A stretch of DNA of 64,000 nucleotides from Pseudomonas mucoides (GCF_015461845.1 NZ_JACOPW010000009.1:186001-250000), one strand, 5' to 3'. Positions 44,219 to 53,722 are shown, counted from the first letter of the stretch. Numbers and translations are program-made. The notes: generated from the sequence alone by a model not told the origin.

Positions 44219-45658
44219 ATGCTGCGCAAACTTTCACTGGCCCTTGCCGTGTCTTGTGCGTCTTATGGAACGGGCTGGGCAGCAGAAGCGCCCTTATCGA
44301 CCAAGAACGACCTGGTCAGCGTTTACCAGGAAGCAAAGGCCAACAACGCCGACCTCGCGGCGGCCATCGCGCAATATGGCGCGCAGAAAGAAGTCGTGCC
44401 TCAGGCTCGCGCCGGCCTGCTGCCCAATCTGTCAGGGGGTGCCGAAGTCGCCAGCGTGCGCACCGCGATCGACCAGCCTTCATCGACGGCCAATCGCAGC
44501 GCAAATTCGTATCAGGCTACCCTGGCGCAGCCGCTGTTCCGTGCTGATCGCTGGTTCCAGTTCCAGGCCGCCAAGGACGTCAACGAACAGGCGGCCCTGC
44601 AACTCTCGGCCACCGAGCAAAACCTGATCCTGCAATCGGCTGAAAGCTACTTCAACGTGCTGCGCACCCAGGACAATCTGGCGTCGACCAAGGCTGAAGA
44701 AGCCGCATTCAAACGCCAGCTCGACCAGTCCAACGAGCGTTTCGACGTCGGCCTGTCGGACAAGACCGACGTGCTCAACTCACAAGCCAGTTACGACACC
44801 GCACGCGCCAACCGGATCGTTGCGCAACGCCAGGTCGATGACGCGTTTGAAGCGCTGATCACCCTGACCAACCGTCAGTACAACTCGATCTGGGGCGTCG
44901 TCCATAGCCTGCCGATCCTGCCGCCGGCGCCGAACGACGCTAAAGCCTGGGTCGATACGGCCGCCCGCCAGAACCTGAATCTGCTGGCCAGCAACTACGC
45001 GGTCAGTGCCGCCGAAGAAACCCTCAAGCAGCGTAAGTCCGGTCACTTGCCGACGGTCGACGCGGTGGCGAAATACGAAAAAGGTGATAACGACGCACTG
45101 GGCTTCAGCAACCCGAACGCCTTTGGCCAACCGTACAGTGGCAACGTCGAGCAAACGACAGTGGGCCTGCAACTGAATATCCCGATCTACAGCGGCGGCC
45201 TGACCACCTCCCAGGTGCGTCAATCGTATGCGCAACTGGATCAGACCGAGCAGCAACGCGAAGCGCTGCGTCGGCAGATCGTCGAAAGCACCCGCAACCT
45301 GCACCGCGCGGTCAACACCGATGTGGATCAGGTACAGGCGCGCAAGCAGTCGATCATCTCCAACCAGAGTGCGGTGGAAGCGACTGAAATCGGCTATCAG
45401 GTAGGGACACGCAACATCGTCGACGTACTGGATGCGCAGCGCTCGCTGTACAACTCGGTACGCGACTACAACAACACCCGCTACGACTACATCCTCGACA
45501 ACCTGCGCCTGAAGCAGCAGGCCGGCACGTTGAGCCCGGGGGATCTGGAAGACCTGAAGCGCTACCTCAAGGCCGACTACAACCCGGACAAGGACTTCCT
45601 GCCGCCGGATCTGGCGAAGGCTGCGGCTGCCCAGCTCAAGGCAAGACCCGGCGAGTAA
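44219..45658 (+). CDS. TolC-family outer membrane efflux protein
   Basis: A 479-residue outer-membrane channel subunit. MLRKLSLALAVSCASYGTGWA is a signal peptide. Two OEP repeats follow, with helical barrel sequences (DLAAAIAQYGAQKEVVPQARAG, QLDQSNERFDVGLSDKTDVLNS) and strand segments (TVGLQLNIPIYSGGLTTSQV). FDVGLSDKTDVL and YQVGTRNIVDVLDAQ are the repeat signatures of TolC. In PAO1 the homologue here is opmH, which serves type I secretion and efflux. AGGGAA precedes the ATG. No pump genes are adjacent. Confidence 0.93.
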   Translation: MLRKLSLALAVSCASYGTGWAAEAPLSTKNDLVSVYQEAKANNADLAAAIAQYGAQKEVVPQARAGLLPNLSGGAEVASVRTAIDQPSSTANRSANSYQATLAQPLFRADRWFQFQAAKDVNEQAALQLSATEQNLILQSAESYFNVLRTQDNLASTKAEEAAFKRQLDQSNERFDVGLSDKTDVLNSQASYDTARANRIVAQRQVDDAFEALITLTNRQYNSIWGVVHSLPILPPAPNDAKAWVDTAARQNLNLLASNYAVSAAEETLKQRKSGHLPTVDAVAKYEKGDNDALGFSNPNAFGQPYSGNVEQTTVGLQLNIPIYSGGLTTSQVRQSYAQLDQTEQQREALRRQIVESTRNLHRAVNTDVDQVQARKQSIISNQSAVEATEIGYQVGTRNIVDVLDAQRSLYNSVRDYNNTRYDYILDNLRLKQQAGTLSPGDLEDLKRYLKADYNPDKDFLPPDLAKAAAAQLKARPGE

Positions 45659-45670
45659 TACGTCATTATT

Positions 45671-45698
45671 CTGATGAGGGGGCTTGCCCCCTCTTCAG
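45671..45698. terminator. Hairpin between tolC-type gene and waaA
   Basis: CTGATGAGGGGGC and GCCCCCTCTTCAG pair around TT in the 51-nt gap between two convergent genes. It is likely a shared terminator, though T tracts are short. Confidence 0.7.
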
Positions 45699-45709
45699 AA
45701 ATGTCAGGC

Positions 45710-46993
45710 TCAGATCGGTCGGTTGATCAACCGCCCCAGCCCATCCAGCAATCGCTGCAACGCCCCCTGATTGCTGCGCATCACCTTCAGCCCCGCCTCA
45801 GCCATCCGCTGTGCATCGCGCGGCAATTCGAACAGCCGCTGCACCGCCAGCGCCAGACCTTCGGCATCCTCCACTTCCTGCAACGCCCCGGCACTGCGCA
45901 GCTGCGCGGCGATTTCGAGGAAGTTGAACAGGTGCGGGCCACTCAGTACCGGCTTGGCCAACGCGGCCGGTTCCAGCAGGTTATGCCCACCGTTCGGCAC
46001 CAGGCTGCCCCCCACGAAAGCGGTATCTGCCAAGGCGTAGAGAAACAGCAACTCGCCCATGGTGTCGCCCACCAGCACCGACGTGGCCGAGGTCACCGGC
46101 TCGCTTGTGGAACGACGCAGCGTGGCGAAACCCTGCTGCTGACACAGCTCGAACACCGTGTTGAAACGCTCCGGATGGCGCGGCACCAGGATCAGCAACG
46201 CATCGGGATGATTGGCCAGTAACTGACGATGGGCCGCGAGGACCACTTCGTCTTCACCTTCATGGGTACTGGCGGCGATCCACACCGGCCGCTCAAGCGT
46301 CTGCCATTGCGTGCGCAGCTCGACGGCGCGTTGCAGCAATTGCGGGTCGATGGTCAGGTCGAACTTGATTGAGCCGGTGACTTCCACGGTTTCCGGACGC
46401 GCTCCCAAGTCACGAAAGCGCTGGGCCTCAGCCTCGGTCTGAACCGCGAACAGGCTCATCTCGGCGAGCATCGGCTGCGTCAGTTTGCGGAAGCGGCCAT
46501 AACCCTTGGCCGAGCGTTCGGACAGTCGCGCATTGGCCAGCGCCACGGGAATCCCGCGTCTGGCGCATTGGTGAATATGGTTAGGCCAGAGTTCGGTTTC
46601 CATGATCACCGCCAGCGTTGGCCGGACCCGGTCGAGAAAACGCGCAGCGGCGCAGGGCAAATCGTAAGGCAGATAGCAGTGCTGAATGCGCGGTTCATTG
46701 GCGAACAACGCCTGGATGCGCTCGGACCCGGTCGGGGTCATGCAGGTCACGGTAATCGGCAGCTGTGGATAACGTTGCAGCAAGGCGCGGATCATCGGCG
46801 CCGCCGCGATGCTTTCGCCCACCGACACCGCGTGCACCCAGATACCGCCCGGCTTCATTACCGGCAGTGCGAGGGAGAACCGCTCGCCAATGCGTTTGGC
46901 ATACGCCGGCGCCTTACGCGCCCGCAGCCACAGACGAATCGCTACCAGTGGCAGCCCCAGATAAAACAGCGCGGTATAGAGAGTTCTATTCAT
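45710..46993 (-). CDS. waaA: 3-deoxy-D-manno-octulosonic acid (Kdo) transferase
   Basis: WaaA adds Kdo residues to lipid A precursor at the inner membrane. The 427-residue GT30 protein starts MNRTLYTALFYLGLPLVAI, a membrane anchor, then WVHAVSVGESIAAAPMI, METELWPNHIH and ASTHEGEDEVVLAAH. The C-terminal acceptor motif FVGGSLVPNGGHNLLEPAAL is family specific. A start 69 nt upstream would run into the LysR gene and is unlikely. It is 11 nt after the LysR stop. Confidence 0.96.
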   Translation of the reverse strand: MNRTLYTALFYLGLPLVAIRLWLRARKAPAYAKRIGERFSLALPVMKPGGIWVHAVSVGESIAAAPMIRALLQRYPQLPITVTCMTPTGSERIQALFANEPRIQHCYLPYDLPCAAARFLDRVRPTLAVIMETELWPNHIHQCARRGIPVALANARLSERSAKGYGRFRKLTQPMLAEMSLFAVQTEAEAQRFRDLGARPETVEVTGSIKFDLTIDPQLLQRAVELRTQWQTLERPVWIAASTHEGEDEVVLAAHRQLLANHPDALLILVPRHPERFNTVFELCQQQGFATLRRSTSEPVTSATSVLVGDTMGELLFLYALADTAFVGGSLVPNGGHNLLEPAALAKPVLSGPHLFNFLEIAAQLRSAGALQEVEDAEGLALAVQRLFELPRDAQRMAEAGLKVMRSNQGALQRLLDGLGRLINRPI

Positions 46994-47004
46994 GGCGGCG
47001 GAGT

Positions 47005-47901
47005 TTATCGGCTTTTCTCGCCGATCGCCTGCAAGTGCACGGCAAAACGTTCCGCCAGCCAACGAGCCGCCGGGCCCGGCGGTTCATCGCGACGCCACAC
47101 CAACTCCACCACCAGCGCCGGCGGGGTCCATTCGCTGTCCAGTTCGACCATCAGGCCCTGGTACGCCGGGTATTGCACCACGTGCCGGGGCAACCAGGCC
47201 CAACCGAGGCCGCGCACCAGCCATTCGGCCATCACGTAGAAACTGTCGGCCCGCCAGACTTGCGGGCTGGCGGGCTCGCTGCCGGGGTAAACGCTGGACT
47301 GGGTCGACATCAGCAACTGCCGATGCTGCGCCAGCGCCTGACAATCAACGTGAGCCTGCTTCGCCAGTGGGTGCCCGACGCCGCACACCGTGAGCATCTC
47401 GACGCTGCCCACCACTCGCCGCTCAAGGGCCTCGGGAATCTGGTCATGATAAAACAGCAGCCCCAGATCAGCCCGGCGCTCCACCAGTTTGCGCGCGACA
47501 TCGCCCTGGGCGGCGCTGGTCAGCTGCACTTCGAGGCTGGGAAATTTTTCCGCCAGGGCTTCGAAGCTTTCGATGATCGGCTGATAGGGCATGGCTTCAT
47601 CCTGAGCCACACGCAATCGAGCTTCCTGGCCGCGCATCATGGCCAACGCGCGACCGTTGAGGCGCTCGCACTGGCGCAGCACTTCTCGCGCCTCTTCCAG
47701 CAAGGCATTACCGGCCTCGGTGAGTTTCGGCTGACGGCCGCTACTGCGATCGAACAGACTCACGCCCAGATCTTCTTCGAGCAGCGCAATCGAACTGCTG
47801 ACCGCTGACTGCGCCTTGCGCTGATCACGTGCCACCGCAGAAAACGAACGATGCTCCGCTACGCTGACAAACAACCGCAGTTGCTCAAGATTCCATTGCA
47901 T
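47005..47901 (-). CDS. LysR family transcriptional regulator
   Basis: A 298-residue LysR-type regulator starting MQWNLEQLRLFVSVAEHRSF. The N-terminal winged helix-turn-helix (SFSAVARDQRKAQSAVSSSIALLEEDLGVSLFDR) is followed by a linker helix and a periplasmic-binding-type effector domain from about 90. The sensed molecule is unknown. It is divergent from the SMR pump across 103 nt, the arrangement typical when a LysR protein controls its neighbour. A start four codons earlier is possible. Confidence 0.9.
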   Translation of the reverse strand: MQWNLEQLRLFVSVAEHRSFSAVARDQRKAQSAVSSSIALLEEDLGVSLFDRSSGRQPKLTEAGNALLEEAREVLRQCERLNGRALAMMRGQEARLRVAQDEAMPYQPIIESFEALAEKFPSLEVQLTSAAQGDVARKLVERRADLGLLFYHDQIPEALERRVVGSVEMLTVCGVGHPLAKQAHVDCQALAQHRQLLMSTQSSVYPGSEPASPQVWRADSFYVMAEWLVRGLGWAWLPRHVVQYPAYQGLMVELDSEWTPPALVVELVWRRDEPPGPAARWLAERFAVHLQAIGEKSR

Positions 47902-48004
47902 AGGCCAGCCCATCTTTTTGGCAGATAGGTAATGACTTTACCGCATCTGAAGAGTCTCTAAAATGCCGACCTCAGAAAGCAACACTTCACACGAGGATGC
48001 ACCC

Positions 48005-48337
48005 ATGACCGCTTACTACTATCTGGCCATCGCCATCTGCGCCGAAGTGATCGCAACTGTTTCGATGAAAGCCGTCAAAGGTTTCAGCACGCCGCTGCCG
48101 CTGGTTCTGGTGATCGTCGGTTACGGCATTGCCTTCTGGATGCTGACCCTGGTAGTGCGCAGCGTTCCGGTGGGAGTTGCCTACGCAGTGTGGGCCGGCA
48201 TGGGAATCGTGATGGTCAGCGTCGCGGCGCTGTTTATCTACGGGCAGAAGCTGGATGTGCCGGCGATGCTGGGGATGGCGTTGATCGTACTGGGTGTCGT
48301 GGTCATCCAACTGTTCTCAAAAACTGCCGGGCACTGA
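48005..48337 (+). CDS. SMR-family multidrug/quaternary ammonium efflux protein
   Basis: A 110-residue, four-helix inner-membrane transporter. The essential proton/drug-binding glutamate is at E14 (MTAYYYLAIAICAEVIATV), as in EmrE. VPVGVAYAVWAGMGIV in helix 3 is the family signature. Such proteins work as antiparallel dimers to expel cationic compounds. The start ATG follows GAGGA. It is divergent from the LysR gene. Confidence 0.93.
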   Translation: MTAYYYLAIAICAEVIATVSMKAVKGFSTPLPLVLVIVGYGIAFWMLTLVVRSVPVGVAYAVWAGMGIVMVSVAALFIYGQKLDVPAMLGMALIVLGVVVIQLFSKTAGH

Positions 48338-48349
48338 TGCACCGCTTTT

Positions 48350-48485
48350 TGTAGCAGTTGCCGAAGGCTGCGTCCGACTGCGAAGCAGTTGTAAAAACTG
48401 ACAATAGACATCTCAGACAGATCGAAGGCGAGGACTTCGGTCGAGCGCGACCCCGGCTCGAACGCAGCCTTCGGCAGCTGCTACA
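48350..48485. repeat. REP/REPIN-type inverted repeat, GCCGAAGGCT class
   Basis: TGTAGCAGTTGCCGAAGGCT... (48350-48373) and its inverse ending in GCCTTCGGCAGCTGCTACA (48462-48485) frame an 88-nt spacer. The core equals that at 14811-14921. It occupies most of 48338-48542, downstream of the SMR gene. Confidence 0.88.
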
Positions 48486-48542
48486 TAGCGCTTGGCATGA
48501 ATCTGTATACTGCGCCCTCGTCTTGAACACTGAGGTCGCCGC

Positions 48543-49718
48543 ATGCCATCCGTTATTTCCACCGACGTTCTGATTGTCGGCGCTGGTGTCGCCGGCCTCT
48601 GGCTGAATGCGCGCCTGCGCCGCCAGGGTTTTTCGACCGTGCTGGTGGAAAGCGCCAGCCTCGGCGGCGGGCAGAGTGTGAAATCCCAGGGCATCATCCA
48701 CGGCGGCGCCAAGTACGCGTTGCACGGCGCCCTGACCGGGGCATCGGAAGCGATTGCCGACATGCCGCGCCGCTGGCGTGAAGCGCTGGCGGGCGATGGC
48801 GAACTGGACCTGTCCGGCGTACGCCTGTTGTCCGAAGCGCACTATCTCTGGTCCCCCGGCACGCTCGCCGGCAACCTCACCAGTTTCTTCGCGAGCAAGG
48901 CCGTGCGCGGCCGTGTCGATCAGGTCAAGGGCGAGCAACTGCCGCCGGCCCTGCAAGACAAACGCTTCAAGGGCAAGGTTTATCGCCTGGCGGAATTGGT
49001 GGTCGACGTGCCAAGCCTGATCCAGCGCCTGGCCGTTCTGGCCGGTGATGGCCTGCTCGCCGCGCAGAAGATCGAGCCGCTGCTGGAAGGCAACGTGCTG
49101 GTCGGCCTGAAGGTCGATGAGCGCGAGATTCGTGCCCAGCGCATCGTCCTCAGCGCCGGTGCTGGCACCGCGGCATTGCTCGAAGCGCTGGGGTTGAGCC
49201 AGCCCGCCATGCAGCGTCGGCCGTTGCATATGATCATCGCCAAAGGCCCGGGCCTCAAACCGCTTTACGCCCATTGCCTGGGCGGCGGCACCAAACCGCG
49301 CCTGACCGTGACCACTCACCCGGCCGCCGACGGTCAGTGGGTCTGGTACATGGGGGGCGACATTGCCGAGGCTGAAGGCGTTGCCCGCGAACCTGCCGAG
49401 CAAATCGCCACGGCCCAGCAAGAGCTCGGGCAGTTGCTGCCATGGATCGACCTGAGCACCGCGCAATGGGCCACCTTGCGCGTGGACCGCGCCGAGCCGT
49501 TGCAATCGGGGCTCACCCGTCCCGACAACGCCTTCCTCGCCGAACAAGGTCGCCTGCTGGTGGGCTGGCCGACCAAACTGGCGCTGGCACCGGACTTCGC
49601 CGACCGGGTCATCGCCAGCCTGACGCGTGACGGCATCCAGCCGAGCCATCCAGAGCCTCTGCCGGAACTACCGAAACCGCCAATGGGCGTGCCGGCCTGG
49701 GAGCAACTGCTGCCATGA
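48543..49718 (+). CDS. FAD-dependent oxidoreductase (DAO family)
   Basis: A 391-residue flavoprotein. The dinucleotide-binding fold is at the start (DVLIVGAGVAGLWLNARL, GxGxxG at 13-18), followed by ESASLGGGQSVKSQGIIHGG, which resembles glycerol-3-phosphate dehydrogenase and D-amino acid oxidase relatives. RIVLSAGAGTAALLEALG is the second FAD-contact region. The substrate is unknown. It overlaps the aldo-keto reductase gene by 4 nt, indicating one transcript. Confidence 0.82.
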   Translation: MPSVISTDVLIVGAGVAGLWLNARLRRQGFSTVLVESASLGGGQSVKSQGIIHGGAKYALHGALTGASEAIADMPRRWREALAGDGELDLSGVRLLSEAHYLWSPGTLAGNLTSFFASKAVRGRVDQVKGEQLPPALQDKRFKGKVYRLAELVVDVPSLIQRLAVLAGDGLLAAQKIEPLLEGNVLVGLKVDEREIRAQRIVLSAGAGTAALLEALGLSQPAMQRRPLHMIIAKGPGLKPLYAHCLGGGTKPRLTVTTHPAADGQWVWYMGGDIAEAEGVAREPAEQIATAQQELGQLLPWIDLSTAQWATLRVDRAEPLQSGLTRPDNAFLAEQGRLLVGWPTKLALAPDFADRVIASLTRDGIQPSHPEPLPELPKPPMGVPAWEQLLP

Positions 49719-50527
49719 GCCAACCAACCCTGCACGATCTGCACCGCCCATTGGGCAGCACCGGCCTGCTGGTGTCGCCGCTGGGCCTGGGCACGGTCAA
49801 ACTCGGCCGTGACCAGGGCGTGAAATATCCCAATGGTTTTCAGATTCCCGACGACGATGATGCACGCCGGTTGCTCAAACTCGCCCGCGACATGGGCATC
49901 AACCTGATCGACACCGCCCCGGCCTATGGCCGCAGCGAAGAACGCCTCGGCCCGCTATTGCGCGGCCAGCGTCAGGACTGGGTGATTGTCAGCAAGGTCG
50001 GCGAAGAGTTTTCCAATGGCCAGTCGAGCCACGATTTCAGTGCCGCCCACACCCGTCTTTCAGTGGAGCGCAGCCTGCAACGTCTGGAAACGGATTTTAT
50101 CGACCTGGTGCTGGTGCACTCCGACGGCAACGATATGGCGATCCTCAATGACAGCGAGGTCTACGCGACCCTCGCCACGCTCAAGGCCGAAGGCAAGATT
50201 CGCGGTTTCGGTTTTTCCGGCAAAACCGTCGAAGGTGGTTTGAAGGCTCTGGAGCAAGGTGATTGCGCCATGGTCACCTACAATCTGAACGATCAGAACG
50301 AGAAGCCTGTCATTGACTATGCTGCTGCTCACGGCAAAGCCATTCTGGTCAAAAAAGCCCTCGCCAGCGGTCATGTGTGCCTGAGTCCAGGCGTGGACCC
50401 GGTGCGCGCCAGCTTCGAGTTGTTGTTTGAACATCCGGGTGTGGCCAGTGCTATTGTCGGGACCATTAATCCGCTGCACCTCGCCCACAACGTTGCGACC
50501 GTTGCCCAGGTCCTCCGTAGAAACTGA
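49715..50527 (+). CDS. Aldo/keto reductase
   Basis: A 270-residue NADPH-dependent reductase with a TIM barrel. The catalytic tetrad can be read: Asp and Tyr in NLIDTAPAYGRSEERLG, Lys in WVIVSKVG and His in LVLVHSDG. AIVGTINPLHLAHNV near the end matches the cofactor phosphate site. It is coupled to the flavin oxidoreductase upstream by an ATGA overlap and is 32 nt before the Nudix-like gene. The substrate is unknown. Confidence 0.9.
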   Translation: MSQPTLHDLHRPLGSTGLLVSPLGLGTVKLGRDQGVKYPNGFQIPDDDDARRLLKLARDMGINLIDTAPAYGRSEERLGPLLRGQRQDWVIVSKVGEEFSNGQSSHDFSAAHTRLSVERSLQRLETDFIDLVLVHSDGNDMAILNDSEVYATLATLKAEGKIRGFGFSGKTVEGGLKALEQGDCAMVTYNLNDQNEKPVIDYAAAHGKAILVKKALASGHVCLSPGVDPVRASFELLFEHPGVASAIVGTINPLHLAHNVATVAQVLRRN

Positions 50528-50559
50528 TGCCGCCCACGCGGCCTTAAGCAGGAGCCGAC

Positions 50560-51528
50560 ATGCCGCGTACGCTCATTAGAAAGAACCCGAGCAACTTCAA
50601 GACCCTGCCATTGTACGTCGAAGCGACTCCCGAAGGCTTGAGCTACCAGAGCGTCGGGATGCCGCTCAACTTTTCCCAGACCCTGCAACGTCGCCGTCCT
50701 GTGACGGTAGCCAGCACCGAGCGGTTTGCGCTGGAACTGGCCAACCTCGGGGTCTCGGTGCGCCTGACCCTGCATTGGCAGAATCGCGATTACTGGGTGT
50801 TGGTGCGCCAGCGTCGGCAAGACCGTGGCGACGTGGTGCTCAAGCTGATCTCCGGGTACGTGCCGGCCCATGAACTGAACCTGCCGCTGCACACGGCGAT
50901 TCAGGAAATTGCCGAAGAGTGCCTGCTGGAAACCCCGGAAGGCTGGCTCGGCGGGCGTTTTAATGACACGTGGTTGCCTGCGCCCTATGCCAGTGCCCTG
51001 CACTACCGCGAGGCGCTACCGTTTCGCCTGACGCCGTTGTCCGGTTCGGCGCGGCCGGTGCGGTGCGCCAACCTGCAACTGATCGAACGGCCACGGGCTT
51101 ACGTGCATTTGCCCACCGCGTCGTTGCAACTGATCTATGACCTGCGCCTGGACGTGCCCAAGGAAGCCAAATCCCTGAGCCTGTTTCATGTCGATGAGCG
51201 CCTGGAAGGCGATCAACTGGTGGCCCGCCTCGACCGCAAGCGCCCGGATTTGTACCTGATGCCCTTGCAGGACGGCCAGCCGATGGCCGAGCTGTATACC
51301 TTGAAGAAGGATCAGCTCTACCCCGCGAGCACGCGCGGCTTGTTCCTGGCAGAGAGTTTTGCCCAACAGGAAGGCTGGGTGGTGCGTGATGAGCGGATTC
51401 GCTGGAAAGATTGGGTGCGCCAGCAGGGGCTGAGCCCGCCGGGGAAGGATTCGGGTCTGGCGCGATTACGCGGGAAGGCAAAGCAATTACTGAAGAAAAT
51501 CGTGCCGCATAAAAAAGTCAGCTCTTGA
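50560..51528 (+). CDS. Conserved protein with a Nudix-like motif, function unknown
   Basis: A 322-residue soluble protein I cannot assign. Homologues in pseudomonads are sometimes labelled metal ABC transporter ATPase, yet no Walker A or signature motif is present. A central stretch, SGYVPAHELNLPLHTAIQEI then AEECLL (about residues 108-133), resembles the Nudix box, with QEIAEE in place of REUXEE and two extra residues before it, so it may be a non-canonical or inactive Nudix fold. The C-terminus is basic (LRGKAKQLLKKIVPHKK). It follows the aldo-keto reductase gene closely. Confidence 0.65.
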   Translation: MPRTLIRKNPSNFKTLPLYVEATPEGLSYQSVGMPLNFSQTLQRRRPVTVASTERFALELANLGVSVRLTLHWQNRDYWVLVRQRRQDRGDVVLKLISGYVPAHELNLPLHTAIQEIAEECLLETPEGWLGGRFNDTWLPAPYASALHYREALPFRLTPLSGSARPVRCANLQLIERPRAYVHLPTASLQLIYDLRLDVPKEAKSLSLFHVDERLEGDQLVARLDRKRPDLYLMPLQDGQPMAELYTLKKDQLYPASTRGLFLAESFAQQEGWVVRDERIRWKDWVRQQGLSPPGKDSGLARLRGKAKQLLKKIVPHKKVSS

Positions 51529-51548
51529 TCGTTCCCACATTCTGCGTC

Positions 51549-51587
51549 CGTTGATCATTCCCACGCAGAGCGTGGGAATGATCAACG
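51549..51587. repeat. Perfect 18-bp hairpin between convergent genes
   Basis: CGTTGATCATTCCCACGC and GCGTGGGAATGATCAACG are exact inverse copies around AGA. TTCCCACGC/GCGTGGGAA hairpins are a common dispersed repeat in fluorescent pseudomonads. It probably also ends transcription from both the Nudix-like gene and hldE. Confidence 0.85.
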
Positions 51588-51589
51588 TC

Positions 51590-53014
51590 TCACTCGGATT
51601 GACGGATCTTATCGACAATCGCCGTTGTAGAGCTGTTCGCTACCAGCCCCAGCACTTTCACCGTCCCGCCATAAGCCGTCACGATGTCTGCGCCGACCAC
51701 TTGGTCGATCCCGTAATCCCCCCCCTTCACCAACACGTCCGGCTTGACCTCGCGCAACAGATTTTCCGGGGTGCCTTCAGGGAAGCTGATCACCCAATCC
51801 ACTGCGCCCAAACCGGCCAGTACGGCCATGCGACGGTCGACGCTGTTGATCGGACGACCCGGCCCTTTCAGGCGGCTGACCGAAGCATCGTCATTGACCG
51901 CAACGATCAATCGATCGCCCTGGGCCCGTGCCTGCTCGAGGTAGGTCACGTGGCCGGCATGCAGAATGTCGAAGCAGCCATTGGTGAAGACAATCTTCTC
52001 TTTGTGCGCACGCGCATCGGCGACGGCCAGCAAGAGCTGCTCAAGGCCCAACACACCGCGCTCGGAACCCTCTTCGCGCTGGATGGCGCGGCGTAGTTCC
52101 GGGGCGCTGATGGCTGCGGTACCGAGTTTGCCGACCACAATGCCAGCTGCCAGGTTGGCCAGGGCCACCGCATGGGGCAATTCTTCACCCGCGGCAATCG
52201 CCGCTGCCAAGGTAGAAATCACGGTATCGCCAGCACCGGTCACGTCGAACACTTCACGGGCACGGGCCGGCAGGTGCAGCGCCGGATGATCCGGACGCAG
52301 CAAGGTCATGCCGTGTTCGCCACGGGTCACCAGCAAGGCGCCGAGGTCGAGGTCGTGCATCAGCTGCGCGCCTTTGCTCACCAGTTCGTGCTCATCGGCG
52401 CAGCCACCGACGATGGTTTCGAACTCGCTGAGGTTCGGGGTGATCAGGCTCGCGCCACGGTAGATCGAGAAATCCTTGCCCTTGGGATCCGCCAGCACTG
52501 GAATGCCACGGGCACGGGCGGCCTGGATCAGCACCTGATGGTTTTTCAGGGCGCCTTTGCCGTAGTCGGACAGCACCAGCACCTTGATGCCTTCGAGCAG
52601 TTCATCGACTTGCTCGCCAAGCGCCAACGCGTCGGTGGCGAAGGGTTCTTCGAAGTCGATACGCAGCAATTGCTGGTGACGACTCATGACCCGCAGCTTG
52701 ACGATGGTCGGCTGGTGCGCAATGCGCTGGAAAATAGCCCGGACGCCTGCGCCCTGGAGGCTATTGGCCAGGCTGTCGGCCGCTTCGTCGTCGCCGGTCA
52801 CACCGACCAGCGAGGCAGGAGCACCGAGCGCGGCAATGTTCAACGCAACGTTGGCGGCACCGCCCGGGCGGTCCTCGATTTGCTCGACCTTGACCACCGG
52901 CACCGGCGCCTCAGGGGAAATCCGTGAGGTACCACCATGCCAGTAACGGTCGAGCATGACATCGCCGACCACCAAGACAGGGGCTTGATCGAATCGCGGC
53001 ATGGACAACTTCAT
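51590..53014 (-). CDS. hldE: Bifunctional heptose 7-phosphate kinase / heptose 1-phosphate adenylyltransferase
   Basis: HldE makes ADP-heptose for the LPS inner core. The 474-residue protein starts MKLSMPRFDQAPVLVVGDVM. The PfkB-type kinase half (1-320) has ISPEAPVPVVK, DRPGGAANVALN and FDVTGAGDTVIS. The adenylyltransferase half (from about 340) has FTNGCFDILHAGHV and KGGDYGIDQVVG. It is in the LPS gene region and lies 102 nt after the APS kinase gene. Confidence 0.97.
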   Translation of the reverse strand: MKLSMPRFDQAPVLVVGDVMLDRYWHGGTSRISPEAPVPVVKVEQIEDRPGGAANVALNIAALGAPASLVGVTGDDEAADSLANSLQGAGVRAIFQRIAHQPTIVKLRVMSRHQQLLRIDFEEPFATDALALGEQVDELLEGIKVLVLSDYGKGALKNHQVLIQAARARGIPVLADPKGKDFSIYRGASLITPNLSEFETIVGGCADEHELVSKGAQLMHDLDLGALLVTRGEHGMTLLRPDHPALHLPARAREVFDVTGAGDTVISTLAAAIAAGEELPHAVALANLAAGIVVGKLGTAAISAPELRRAIQREEGSERGVLGLEQLLLAVADARAHKEKIVFTNGCFDILHAGHVTYLEQARAQGDRLIVAVNDDASVSRLKGPGRPINSVDRRMAVLAGLGAVDWVISFPEGTPENLLREVKPDVLVKGGDYGIDQVVGADIVTAYGGTVKVLGLVANSSTTAIVDKIRQSE

Positions 53015-53116
53015 GGAGCAACCCACATACAAAATGAACAGGGGCGCGATATTACCACAGGGTTGGCGCTGGCTTGCGTGACGGCTGCAACGGGATGATT
53101 TGCCGGGTAAAACTGT

Positions 53117-53722
53117 TCATTTATTGAGCAGAAAAGCCGATAACTGCCAGCAGGCGTCGGCCAGCCCCGTTTCGTCGGTGTCGATCTCACATTCGGCAGA
53201 CAGCGGCGCCTCGTACGGGCTGTCAATGCCGGTGAAGTCCTTGACCCGCCCCTGCCGGGCCGCTTGATACAAGCCTTTGGGGTCGCGCTGCGCACACACT
53301 GCGAACGGCGTGCTCACATACACCTCAATGAAATCGCCTTCGGCGAACAAACGCCGGGCGGTTTCGCGCTCGGTACGAAAAGGCGAGATCGCCGCAACGA
53401 TCACTATCAGCCCCGCATCCACCATCAATCGTGCCACCTCGGCCATGCGTCGGATATTTTCCCGGCGACAGTCAGCCCCCATCCCCAGATCACGGCACAA
53501 GCCGCCACGCAGGTTGTCACCATCCAGCAGAAAGGTGTGCAGCCCACGCTGATTGAGCTGAAGTTCAAGGGCATTGGCCAGCGTCGACTTGCCCGCCCCG
53601 GACAACCCGGTCAACCACAAGCAACGCGGCCGCTGGCATTTGATTGAGGCACGCGCCTCGTTCGACAGCGCCAGCGAGTAAGGCCTGACATCGGCAACTG
53701 ACATCAACTGCGCTTTATTCAT
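53117..53722 (-). CDS. cysC: Adenylylsulfate (APS) kinase
   Basis: CysC phosphorylates APS to PAPS, the donor for sulfotransferases. The 201-residue protein has P-loop GLSGAGKST at 39-47, DGDNLRGGLCRDLG, the active serine S113 in AISPFRTERE, and DPKGLYQAARQGRVKDFTG. The start ATG at 53720-53722 lies inside the sulfotransferase gene, an 8-nt overlap. The reading frame is open far upstream, but that part is antisense-like noise from the other frame. No ATP sulfurylase is nearby, so APS must come from elsewhere. Its place beside a sulfotransferase indicates use in surface sulfation rather than cysteine synthesis. Confidence 0.94.
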   Translation of the reverse strand: MNKAQLMSVADVRPYSLALSNEARASIKCQRPRCLWLTGLSGAGKSTLANALELQLNQRGLHTFLLDGDNLRGGLCRDLGMGADCRRENIRRMAEVARLMVDAGLIVIVAAISPFRTERETARRLFAEGDFIEVYVSTPFAVCAQRDPKGLYQAARQGRVKDFTGIDSPYEAPLSAECEIDTDETGLADACWQLSAFLLNK

